From Natronincola ferrireducens (GTDB taxonomy: Bacteria; Bacillota; Clostridia; Peptostreptococcales; Natronincolaceae): a stretch of 64,000 nucleotides of DNA. The first letter of the stretch is position 1; each line of letters begins with the position of its first letter. This document shows, one piece after another, positions 1-7,520 of this stretch. The notes under the pieces are model-generated. The model had not been told where the DNA came from. It made no database searches and saw only the letters and a program-made list of their open reading frames with translations. Position numbers and translations under genes: made by a program. Location of the stretch: the NCBI RefSeq assembly GCF_900100845.1, contig NZ_FNFP01000009.1, forward strand, positions 1 through 64,000, written 5' to 3'.

Positions 1-77
1 GTGTAAATTGGTGAATAAAGAAATAGGAGATAATATTACTTTTTTAATAAATTGAAGTTATAAAAGAATGACGGAAT

Positions 78-106
78 TTGACATAGATATGTATATTGAT
101 TACAAT
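78..106 (+). promoter_or_regulatory. Sigma-A promoter of the GntR gene
   Basis: A consensus -35 box TTGACA (78-83) and a TACAAT -10 box (101-106) are separated by exactly 17 bp. They lie about 55 bp upstream of the GntR start codon. The -10 box lies inside the left arm of the large palindrome at 87-137, so a bound repressor would block this promoter. Confidence 0.7.
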
Positions 107-137
107 ATGTATATAATATTGTAATCAATATACATAT
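87..137. promoter_or_regulatory. Perfect 22-bp inverted repeat, probable GntR operator
   Basis: The arms 87-108 and 116-137 are perfect reverse complements, with a 7-nt spacer. The palindrome overlaps the spacer and -10 of the promoter at 78-106 and ends 24 bp before the GntR start codon. GntR/HutC-type regulators bind palindromes as dimers, and an arm this long could take more than one dimer. Autoregulation is inferred from position. There is no T-run, so a terminator is unlikely. Confidence 0.65.
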
Positions 138-161
138 GATTAGATAAAGGAATGTAAATAT

Positions 162-890
162 ATGAATAAAATGATGCCAAAGTATTACATTATTAAACAA
201 GATATCACTACTATGATTAACAAAGGGGAATTACAACCTAATTGTATTGTTCCAAGTGAAACAGAACTAATGAAAAAATATTCTGTTAGTCGTATTACTG
301 CTAGGCGAGCCCTTGACGAATTATCCATGGAGGGATATTTATATAAAATACAGGGTAAGGGAACTTTTGTAAAAGAAGAAATAAAGAAACAAACATTATC
401 TAGTGTTCAGAGCTATACTGAAGAGATATTACGTCAAGGAATGATTCCGTCTCGTAAAGTATTTAGTTCTGAGATTCAACTGGCATCGGAAAAAATAGCT
501 TCTGCCTTAGAGATTAATCATAAGGAAAGTGTTTTTTTTCTAGAGCGGGTTTACTATGCAGATAATCTTCCACTATGTTATACAAAAGCAACTCTTCCTT
601 ATCGTTTTTTTAAGGATATCGACAAAATAGATTTTAGTCAGTGCTCACTCTATGATGTTATAGAAAACAAATATGATATAAAAATAGTAAAATCTTTTCT
701 TAACATCAAAGCTGTTGCTGCCTTTGATAAGGTGGCAGAAAGACTTGAAACATCAAAAGGAACTCCCGTCCTCTTGTTCAGTGCATCTACTAATGGAATT
801 GTAGATGAGGTAGAAAGGCCTATAGAAGTATTTTCCACATATTATCTAACAGATCATTTTAGTTATATATTAGAACAATCCCGTATATAA
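162..890 (+). CDS. GntR family transcriptional regulator, HutC/UTRA type
   Basis: This 242-aa protein has an N-terminal GntR winged helix (about residues 8-72), with the recognition helix in KYSVSRITARRALDEL and the wing in GKGTFV. A UTRA ligand-binding domain follows (about 84-235). Length and domain order are normal for the HutC subfamily, whose members are usually effector-released repressors of catabolic or transport genes. An AAAGGA sequence precedes the ATG. It converges on the ridA operon, with a shared terminator between them. The upstream palindrome suggests autoregulation. The effector and target genes cannot be read from the sequence; the adjacent amino-acid operon is a natural candidate target. 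Confidence 0.9.
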   Translation: MNKMMPKYYIIKQDITTMINKGELQPNCIVPSETELMKKYSVSRITARRALDELSMEGYLYKIQGKGTFVKEEIKKQTLSSVQSYTEEILRQGMIPSRKVFSSEIQLASEKIASALEINHKESVFFLERVYYADNLPLCYTKATLPYRFFKDIDKIDFSQCSLYDVIENKYDIKIVKSFLNIKAVAAFDKVAERLETSKGTPVLLFSASTNGIVDEVERPIEVFSTYYLTDHFSYILEQSRI

Positions 891-1011
891 AATAATGTAA
901 GATTAACCCGTTGAATTGGTTAAAATTTATAAATTGAAAAATATTACAAATTATGGATTAAGTTAGCGCTAATGATTAAATAGCACAACGAGTTTAATTT
1001 TATAAAATTAA

Positions 1012-1044
1012 ACAGCACTTCCCTTAACTCTCAGGAAGTGCTGT
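1012..1044. terminator. Bidirectional intrinsic terminator between GntR gene and ridA
   Basis: Arms ACAGCACTTCC (1012-1022) and GGAAGTGCTGT (1034-1044) pair perfectly over 11 bp with an 11-nt loop. AT-rich, T-containing tails lie on both sides. The hairpin separates two convergent genes. Confidence 0.8.
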
Positions 1045-1073
1045 CTTTAATTAAAATATTACATAAAAATTTT

Positions 1074-1454
1074 TTATTTAACTGCAACAACCTCAATTTC
1101 AACTAGGGCATCCTTAGGTAATCTTGCTACCTCCACACAGGATCTAGCTGGATAGCTTTCTGTAAAGAACCGTTCATATACTTTATTTATTCGTGGAAAA
1201 TCATTCATATCCTTTATAAAAACAGTGGTTTTAATAACCTTTGAAGAGTCTATCCCTGCTTCTTTCAATATAGCAAAAACATTCTTAAGGGATTGCTCTG
1301 TCTGCTCCTCAACGTCCTTTGACATCTCTCCTGTAGTAGGATTAATGGGCAACTGTCCTGAGGTATATATCATGCCATTAACCTCTATAGCTTGTGAATA
1401 TGGCCCTATAGCAACCGGTGCCTCCTGTGTAAAAATTGCCTTTTTCATTTGCAA
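1074..1454 (-). CDS. ridA: RidA family deaminase (YjgF/YER057c/UK114)
   Basis: RidA proteins hydrolyse reactive enamine/imine intermediates made by PLP enzymes such as threonine or diaminopropionate lyases. The 126-aa protein shows the family signatures AIGPYSQA (about 16-23) and YTSGQ (30-34). The substrate-binding arginine lies in YPARSCVEVARLP (R104). It is last in the five-gene operon headed by dpaL. DpaL releases aminoacrylate-type intermediates, so a RidA here makes biochemical sense. A TTG at 1454 has AGGAGA about 8 nt upstream; an in-frame ATG at 1448 is an alternative start. Confidence 0.92.
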   Translation of the reverse strand: MQMKKAIFTQEAPVAIGPYSQAIEVNGMIYTSGQLPINPTTGEMSKDVEEQTEQSLKNVFAILKEAGIDSSKVIKTTVFIKDMNDFPRINKVYERFFTESYPARSCVEVARLPKDALVEIEVVAVK

Positions 1455-1496
1455 TCACTCTCTCTCCTAAATATATCTATTATCCTGTAAACCATC

Positions 1497-3086
1497 TTAC
1501 CCTCTTCTAATAACTCTTCCTGGGCGGTTTCCGGTATGGTTGCCGTCGTCGATAACCAACTCTCCGTTTATAATTACATAGGCAATGCCTTCAGGATATT
1601 GAGTAGGCTCAGTATAGGTTCCTTTGTCTATTATTGTATCCTGATCAAAGATACAGATATCTGCCAGTAAACCCTCCTTGATTTCTCCTCTATCCTTTAT
1701 ATTAAAGGTATCAGCAGGCTTTTTAGTCATCTTATAGATCGCTTCCTCAAGCGTTAATGCCTTATCCTCTCTAACATATTTTCCAAGTACTCTTGGGAAG
1801 GCACCATATACCCTAGGATGAGGTTTACCACTGCCTAAGAGACCATCTGAACATACATTCATTTGTGGAAGTTTCATGAAGGTCTGTACATGCTCTTCTG
1901 TACCGTAGAAGTCCACCATTCCTACGGCATTTTCTTCCTCTAATAGAAGATCAAAGGTGGCATTATAGGGGTCTTTTCCTCTAAGTTTTCCTAATTCTAT
2001 AAGGTTCAATCCCACTGTATCCTCATTTTTCTTGTTCTTTACGCTGGTAACAAATATTTGGTCAAGACCTGCAAACTCAACGAAGTTATCCCATCCAGGT
2101 ATTCCATTTTCTATATCATATACCATCTTTTTTCTGAGCTCTGAATCCTTAAGACGTTCTATTAACTTGTCTGTTCCTCCGTCATGAACCCAAGGTGGAA
2201 GGATAACACCAAGCATCGTGCTTCCTGCTACATATGGATATTGGTCAAAGGAAACGCTGATGCCTTCATCCTCTGCTTTTTCCAAAAGCTCGATAACCTT
2301 TTCAATCTTGTCCCAATTTTTCTTTCCACAAACCTTAAAGTGAGAATAATGAATTCTAACGCCAGATTCTCTTCCTATTTTTATTACTTCTTCCATGGAA
2401 TCTAATATTGTATCTGCCTCGCTGCGCTGATGGATTACAAATACTCCGTCATATTCAGCTACAACCTTACACATTTCAATTATCTCTTTTGATTCAGAAT
2501 AAGCACAGGGCATGTATATAAGTCCAGTGGAAAGTCCAAAGGCACCGGCCTCCATTTCCCTTCTTGTAATTTCTGCCATCTTATTCAGTTCTTCCTCTGT
2601 AGGTTGTCTATTATCCAATCCCATAGCTTCCATACGAATATTACCGTGAGGTACCAGATAACACTCGTTAAGCCCTGGTCCTACCTTTTCAATCATAGAA
2701 AGATAGCCCGCCGTATCCTTGTAGGTCCAATCTATTTCATCGCTATCTCCATCAAGACCTGCCAGATTTTTTCTCCAAGGACTTATATATTCTACAGGCA
2801 GTGGCGCCATGGAAATACCATCTTGACCAAGCATCTCTGTAGTAACCCCCTGCATTACCTTAGGCATAACCTCAGGCTCTATAAGAACCTGAAGATCACT
2901 GTGGCTGTGGGTATCAATAAAGCCAGGAGCCACCACAAGACCTTCGGCATCAATAACCTTAACATCGTTATCTTTAATATTCTCTCCAATTTTTTCAATT
3001 CTATCACCATTTATTAACACATCTGCTTTATATCCTTTATTTCCGCTTCCATCAATAACCAAACCATTTTTAATTAATTTTTTCAT
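1497..3086 (-). CDS. N-acyl-D-amino-acid deacylase family amidohydrolase
   Basis: This 529-aa amidohydrolase-superfamily protein resembles D-aminoacylases, which cleave N-acyl-D-amino acids to D-amino acid plus carboxylate in the cytoplasm. The metal motif THSHSD gives H60 and H62. Later ligands are probably in VIHQR, IHYSHFK and CSDG. Where characterised D-aminoacylases have a metal-bridging cysteine in a GNCG-like motif, this protein has LGQDGIS. An Asp may replace that Cys, or the substrate may differ. It lies 42 bp upstream of ridA in the sigma-54 operon. A dihydroorotase- or hydantoinase-like substrate is possible. Confidence 0.82.
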   Translation of the reverse strand: MKKLIKNGLVIDGSGNKGYKADVLINGDRIEKIGENIKDNDVKVIDAEGLVVAPGFIDTHSHSDLQVLIEPEVMPKVMQGVTTEMLGQDGISMAPLPVEYISPWRKNLAGLDGDSDEIDWTYKDTAGYLSMIEKVGPGLNECYLVPHGNIRMEAMGLDNRQPTEEELNKMAEITRREMEAGAFGLSTGLIYMPCAYSESKEIIEMCKVVAEYDGVFVIHQRSEADTILDSMEEVIKIGRESGVRIHYSHFKVCGKKNWDKIEKVIELLEKAEDEGISVSFDQYPYVAGSTMLGVILPPWVHDGGTDKLIERLKDSELRKKMVYDIENGIPGWDNFVEFAGLDQIFVTSVKNKKNEDTVGLNLIELGKLRGKDPYNATFDLLLEEENAVGMVDFYGTEEHVQTFMKLPQMNVCSDGLLGSGKPHPRVYGAFPRVLGKYVREDKALTLEEAIYKMTKKPADTFNIKDRGEIKEGLLADICIFDQDTIIDKGTYTEPTQYPEGIAYVIINGELVIDDGNHTGNRPGRVIRRG

Positions 3087-3163
3087 TTACCTTTCACCTC
3101 GCAAATATTAGTTTTTAAAATTCATGTAATATATATCTTTAAATCCTATTTAAATTCTACTTC

Positions 3164-4645
3164 TTATACAGACTCACTAAATTCTATTTCCGGTGCAGGC
3201 TCAATACCCATTTTTCTATCTAATGCTGATACGAAAAATATTGCTGCGAAGGCTATGATACCGCCAGGAACCATTGCGCTTAGGCCCCAGGGTGTATTCA
3301 GACCATAAATCCATATAGCCGCTACTATAGTACCAGTAACAATTGATATGAAACCTGCTCTTTTGGTAACATTTTTATAGAAGATACCACATATAAAGGC
3401 TGCAAAAGGTCCTGCACTTCTTAGTGCAAAGGCTCCCATCATAACGCTGATGATGTTTGAAGCTGTTAATGCAACCATTAGACCCACACCACCAACTACT
3501 ACCATTGTTACACGAGAAATCCAAACCTCTTTATTATCATCCTTAACACCTTTATTTATATAAGGTCTAAAAATGTCGTTAGTAAACATTGTAGCAGTCC
3601 CAATCATATTACCGGAAGCACTACTCATGGTTGCTGCTACAATAGCTGCAAGTACTATACCTGCAACTACAGGAGGTGCAAAGGTTATTGTTGCTTCTGC
3701 TAAAGCATTTTTTTGGGGACCACCGGCTGCAAAGCCATCAATGAATGCATAGGCTACTAGTCCTATAAGGGCAGGTACTATCGCATAAACAGCAGATAAA
3801 GCACCAGCAATAAGGGAACCTAACTTAGCAGACTTTCCGTCCTTTGCAGAACAGTAGGTTTGCACTATTTCTTGTCCTGTTGGAAAGGTCATAAAATACA
3901 TTGCAATATAACCGATTATAGTTGGAAGCCCTACCTTAGTCATACTGACAAGATCAAGACTATTACCTGAACTGTCACTAACTGTTCTGGCATGTTCAAA
4001 TAGTGCTGAGAAACCACCAATGGCACTGTTATTAACAATAATAAACATTGCACTTGTCATTCCAATCGTTATAAATAAAACGTGCATGATGTTTGCTGCT
4101 GTAACAGACTTGAAACCTCCTACCATTGTGTAGACAATAACAACTACTGTAGTAATTATAGCAGCTATTCTAAATTCAATTCCCGTAACAGAGTTAATAA
4201 TTGAAGAAGTAGCTATTATTTGTGCACCAGTAGCCATAAATAAAGCTGTAATGGAGGTAATTGCAGTAAATATATGTGATGATTTGCCATATCTTTTGCT
4301 GATTATTTCAGGGACAGTACTGGCCTGTGCTTTTCTAAAATAAGGAGCAATAAAGGAAACCAAAATAAAGCCTATACCTGCTGCAATAACGTACCAGCTT
4401 GCAGATAATCCATATTTATAAACATTGGTAGCAATACCTGTGGTACTTGCACCACCTGTGTTAGCAGCAAATAGTGTACCTGCAAGCACTATAGGCCCTA
4501 AAGATTTACTTGCCATAAGGAAATCATCATTACTTTGTTTTTCAGTCTTACTCTTTTGACGGTTTGATGCAATAAGACCAATGGCAACGGTGGCAGCCAT
4601 GTATAACAAAATTATTACCAATGTCGTAATCTGGGTACTGGACAT
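3164..4645 (-). CDS. Sodium:solute symporter (SSS family)
   Basis: This 493-aa, highly hydrophobic protein has about 13 predicted membrane segments. It shows the SSS/PanF-like pattern, including the N-terminal ASKSLGPIVLAGTLFAANTGG stretch and an early GxxxxxxGxG core. The family couples Na+ entry to uptake of amino acids, pantothenate, sugars or other small solutes. It sits between ygeY and the D-aminoacylase gene in the same operon, so it probably imports the amino acid or acyl amino acid degraded by its neighbours. The start is supported by AGGAGGGATC, 7-10 nt before the ATG. The substrate is unknown. Confidence 0.88.
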   Translation of the reverse strand: MSSTQITTLVIILLYMAATVAIGLIASNRQKSKTEKQSNDDFLMASKSLGPIVLAGTLFAANTGGASTTGIATNVYKYGLSASWYVIAAGIGFILVSFIAPYFRKAQASTVPEIISKRYGKSSHIFTAITSITALFMATGAQIIATSSIINSVTGIEFRIAAIITTVVVIVYTMVGGFKSVTAANIMHVLFITIGMTSAMFIIVNNSAIGGFSALFEHARTVSDSSGNSLDLVSMTKVGLPTIIGYIAMYFMTFPTGQEIVQTYCSAKDGKSAKLGSLIAGALSAVYAIVPALIGLVAYAFIDGFAAGGPQKNALAEATITFAPPVVAGIVLAAIVAATMSSASGNMIGTATMFTNDIFRPYINKGVKDDNKEVWISRVTMVVVGGVGLMVALTASNIISVMMGAFALRSAGPFAAFICGIFYKNVTKRAGFISIVTGTIVAAIWIYGLNTPWGLSAMVPGGIIAFAAIFFVSALDRKMGIEPAPEIEFSESV

Positions 4646-4678
4646 ATCGATCCCTCCTAGTTATTCTCTTTTTTAGTT

Positions 4679-5863
4679 TTATTTAAGTAATGCCTTCATA
4701 ACTCCGTAATAGCACTGTGTTACTGAAGTTAACTGTTTAATTTCAATATACTCATTTACTGTATGGGCAAGATTTTCTTTTGAAGGTCCTATACCAAGAG
4801 TCTTAATATTAGCTTCTCCTGCATAGTGACTTCCATTAGTGCAGAAATTATATTGAGTAATGGAAGGATTAAAGCCCATAGCTTTTATTTCCCCGTAAAC
4901 AGCTTGAACAAATTCTTCTTTTTCATCATAGAGCCAACCTGGGAAAAATCTCTCCCCCTCAATTACATTGCCGGTGTAGCACATTTCCTTTCCTATGGAA
5001 TAAGAAGCCTTAACCTTAAGCTGAGGATCCTTTTTCATCATTTCTTCAAGAAGCTCTGTTATAGGTGCCAATACACTTTCCTTCGTTTCTCCTACTAAAA
5101 GTCTTCTGTCATAGGTAGCTCTACAGTACTCAGGTACTACCGAAGCTCCAGGATAAGGGCTTGACTTAATATCCGTAAGCTCTAAAATACCATCCCCTAA
5201 AACCTCATGGTGTGTTGGCTTTAAGGTTCTTATAGCTTCGATTACCTGAGCCATCTTATATACAGCATTGATACCCTTTTCAGGATTTGCCGAATGACAG
5301 GGCTTTCCAAAGGTTTCTATTATTATTTCTCCTCTACCCCTCTGTCCGATTTTAATGTTAAGCTCGGAGGCTTCACCTATAACTACATAGTCAGGCTTTA
5401 CTCTTTCACTTATGGACCTTGCGGCAATACCTTCAAAGCATTCCTCATGAACCACTCCCGCTACATAAATATCTCCGGCAAAATCTTTATTACAGTCCTC
5501 TGCAAAGTTTGCTGCAGCACAAACCATTGCAGCCACGGCCCCCTTCATGTCTGAGGCGCCTCTTCCATAAATTTTTTCATCGTGAATTTCTCCTCCAAAG
5601 GGTGGATAAATCCATTCATTTGGGTTTGTTACCGGAACTGTATCTATGTGACCATCAAAGAGTATTTTTTTGCCAGGCTTGTTTCCTTTTATATGTCCTA
5701 TGATGTTTCCATAGCCATCTATTATTATGTCATCAAAGCCTAAGGCCTGAAAATTTCTTTTTAATGCCTCAGCAACCTCATCCTCCTGTCCTGAGTAACT
5801 TTCAGCTCTTATAAGTTCCTGACATAAAGCTATAACCTTTTCTTCTCTTTCTTTACTCAACAT
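4679..5863 (-). CDS. ygeY: YgeY family M20 peptidase/deacetylase-like hydrolase
   Basis: This 394-aa member of the M20/ArgE/DapE metallohydrolases is close in length and motifs to E. coli YgeY. The di-zinc site is visible as LFDGHIDTVP, GRGASDMKGA, VHEECFEG and GEASELNIKIGQRG. YgeY genes co-occur with ygeX (dpaL) in selenium-linked purine and amino-acid fermentation loci. Here too it directly follows dpaL, with a 31-bp gap. The true substrate is not established for the family. The start has a GAGGTGAGG ribosome site. Confidence 0.87.
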   Translation of the reverse strand: MLSKEREEKVIALCQELIRAESYSGQEDEVAEALKRNFQALGFDDIIIDGYGNIIGHIKGNKPGKKILFDGHIDTVPVTNPNEWIYPPFGGEIHDEKIYGRGASDMKGAVAAMVCAAANFAEDCNKDFAGDIYVAGVVHEECFEGIAARSISERVKPDYVVIGEASELNIKIGQRGRGEIIIETFGKPCHSANPEKGINAVYKMAQVIEAIRTLKPTHHEVLGDGILELTDIKSSPYPGASVVPEYCRATYDRRLLVGETKESVLAPITELLEEMMKKDPQLKVKASYSIGKEMCYTGNVIEGERFFPGWLYDEKEEFVQAVYGEIKAMGFNPSITQYNFCTNGSHYAGEANIKTLGIGPSKENLAHTVNEYIEIKQLTSVTQCYYGVMKALLK

Positions 5864-5894
5864 TTACCTCACCTCTTAATAGTTATTTTTTCTC

Positions 5895-7103
5895 CTAGCT
5901 TGAGTATTTCCCATTCCAAACAATATCTCTGTAATTTTCTTTATCTGTATCACCTTCTGTACTCATAAATAGCACCCTTGAGTTTTCATCTAACTTAAGC
6001 TTTTCCCTCATCCAAGTCAGATTATTGTTGGTCATTATTTCAGCTACACATCCTAATGGAGCAGCTCCACTTTCACCAGAAATAATCCTTTCATCCCCTT
6101 GGGGTGGATTTCCTAAAATTCTCATGCCTTTTGCAGCTGTATAGTCGGGACAGGATATAAAGTTATCGGCATAATCCTTAAGAATGTTCCAGCCTATGGT
6201 ACATGGCTCACCACAGGCAAGACCTGCCATTATAGTATCCATATCACCTGTTACAAACCGTAACTCTCCGTCATTGGCCTCTGCTGTTTTGTAAATACAG
6301 TCAGCTTTATTTGGCTCTACTATAGTTATAATTGGTCTATCCTCACCATAAATAGCTGAGAATAAACCTGTAATAGCACCGGCCATGGAACCTACCCCTG
6401 CCTGAAGGAAAATATGTGTTGGTTTCTCCTCCCCAAGGCTCTTTAACTGCTCATAAGCCTCATAGCCCATAGTGCTATAGCCTTGAATAATCCAGGTAGG
6501 AATGTCTTCATAACCCTCCCAGGCTGTATCCTGAACCATTACCCAGCCCTTTTCTTCAGCCATTCTGTTGGCTAAACGTACTGCTTCGTCATAGTTTCCA
6601 TCGATGATTGAAGCTTCTGCTCCTTCTGCAATAATATTGTCTAGCCTTTCCTTCGCACTACCCTTTGGCATATATACCACTGAATTCTGTTTTAGCTGGT
6701 TTGCTGTCCAGGCTACTCCTCTTCCATGATTACCGTCGGTGGCGGTAACAAAAACTATATCACCAAGTTCTTTTTTTACCTCTTCAGAAATTAATTTTTC
6801 ATAGGGCATTTCTGATATACTGCGGTTAAGTTTATTAGCTAAATAATTTCCTAAAGCAAAGCTTCCCCCCAGCACCTTAAAAGCATTTAAGCCAAATCTA
6901 TAGGATTCATCCTTTACATATATACCTCCCAACCCTAATTCTTTAGCTAGATTCTTCATATCTCTTAAAGGTGTTTCAGTATAAACCGGAAAGCTTTCAT
7001 GGAAGCTCTTTATCTCCTTAGCTACATCAGTGTTAAGAAAATCTAAAGGATATTTCTGTCCTTTTTTGCGTTCAAATTGTACCATCTTAAAAATTTCTTT
7101 CAT
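5895..7103 (-). CDS. dpaL: Diaminopropionate ammonia-lyase
   Basis: DpaL (YgeX) is a PLP fold-type II enzyme that converts 2,3-diaminopropionate (both D and L forms in characterised enzymes) to pyruvate and two ammonia. The 402-aa length is typical. The PLP lysine is K76 in GLNAFKVLGG. Further markers are TDGNHGRG, the glycine-rich phosphate loop QAGVGSMAGA and the C-terminal SGESGAAPLG. It is the first gene of the operon. AAGGAGGATG precedes the ATG, and a -24/-12 promoter lies 77-93 bp upstream. It probably serves amino-acid fermentation or detoxification. Confidence 0.93.
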   Translation of the reverse strand: MKEIFKMVQFERKKGQKYPLDFLNTDVAKEIKSFHESFPVYTETPLRDMKNLAKELGLGGIYVKDESYRFGLNAFKVLGGSFALGNYLANKLNRSISEMPYEKLISEEVKKELGDIVFVTATDGNHGRGVAWTANQLKQNSVVYMPKGSAKERLDNIIAEGAEASIIDGNYDEAVRLANRMAEEKGWVMVQDTAWEGYEDIPTWIIQGYSTMGYEAYEQLKSLGEEKPTHIFLQAGVGSMAGAITGLFSAIYGEDRPIITIVEPNKADCIYKTAEANDGELRFVTGDMDTIMAGLACGEPCTIGWNILKDYADNFISCPDYTAAKGMRILGNPPQGDERIISGESGAAPLGCVAEIMTNNNLTWMREKLKLDENSRVLFMSTEGDTDKENYRDIVWNGKYSS

Positions 7104-7179
7104 CGGTGCATCCTCCTTCTATCATTTTGTCAGGATTAATAGCTTTTTCTTCTTCTTATTTCCTGACACTTTCATATTA

Positions 7180-7196
7180 AGCAATTGTCATGCCAA
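7180..7196 (-). promoter_or_regulatory. Sigma-54 (-24/-12) promoter of the dpaL operon
   Basis: Read on the minus strand, the sequence is TTGGCATGACAATTGCT. It matches the RpoN consensus TTGGCAC-N5-TTGCW, with invariant GG and GC at the correct 10-bp spacing. It lies 77-93 bp upstream of the dpaL start codon. The next gene upstream on the same strand encodes a sigma-54 activator. The assignment rests on motif and context. Confidence 0.85.
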
Positions 7197-7288
7197 AATT
7201 TTAAAAAACACTATTATTTTGATAACGTTTACATAATTAACTTTAAAGGATAGCTGTTTCAAAGGATATAATCCCAACAAATAAAAAA

Positions 7289-7319
7289 AGACGTTTATAA
7301 GCTAAACCAATAAACGTCT
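7289..7319. promoter_or_regulatory. 10-bp inverted repeat: terminator or activator site
   Basis: Arms AGACGTTTAT (7289-7298) and ATAAACGTCT (7310-7319) are perfect, with an 11-nt spacer. On the minus strand the hairpin is followed by a run of seven Ts, as in an intrinsic terminator. It also lies about 95-125 bp upstream of the -24/-12 element, the usual position for an activator enhancer. Both readings are possible. Confidence 0.5.
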
Positions 7320-7479
7320 AAGTTAATGCTTAAGTCTAATTACTTTTAATAGCATTTTTTACTTTATTTGTTTTTCATTTTTAAAATTGACTTTTCATTT
7401 TGAAAATAATTTTATAACCAATAGGAAATTATATACAATACTATCGTGTTGATAAATATAATTTCTATTTATTGCTTTT

Positions 7480-7520
7480 AAAAAAGTCCTTCTTTAAATC
7501 TTCCAAAGGAAGACTTTTTT
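7480..7520 (-). terminator. Intrinsic terminator of the sigma-54 activator gene
   Basis: On the minus strand a stem made from AAAAAAGTC and GACTTTTTT, with an inner TCTTCC/GGAAGA hairpin, follows directly after the stop codon of the activator gene and ends in a T-run. Confidence 0.65.
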
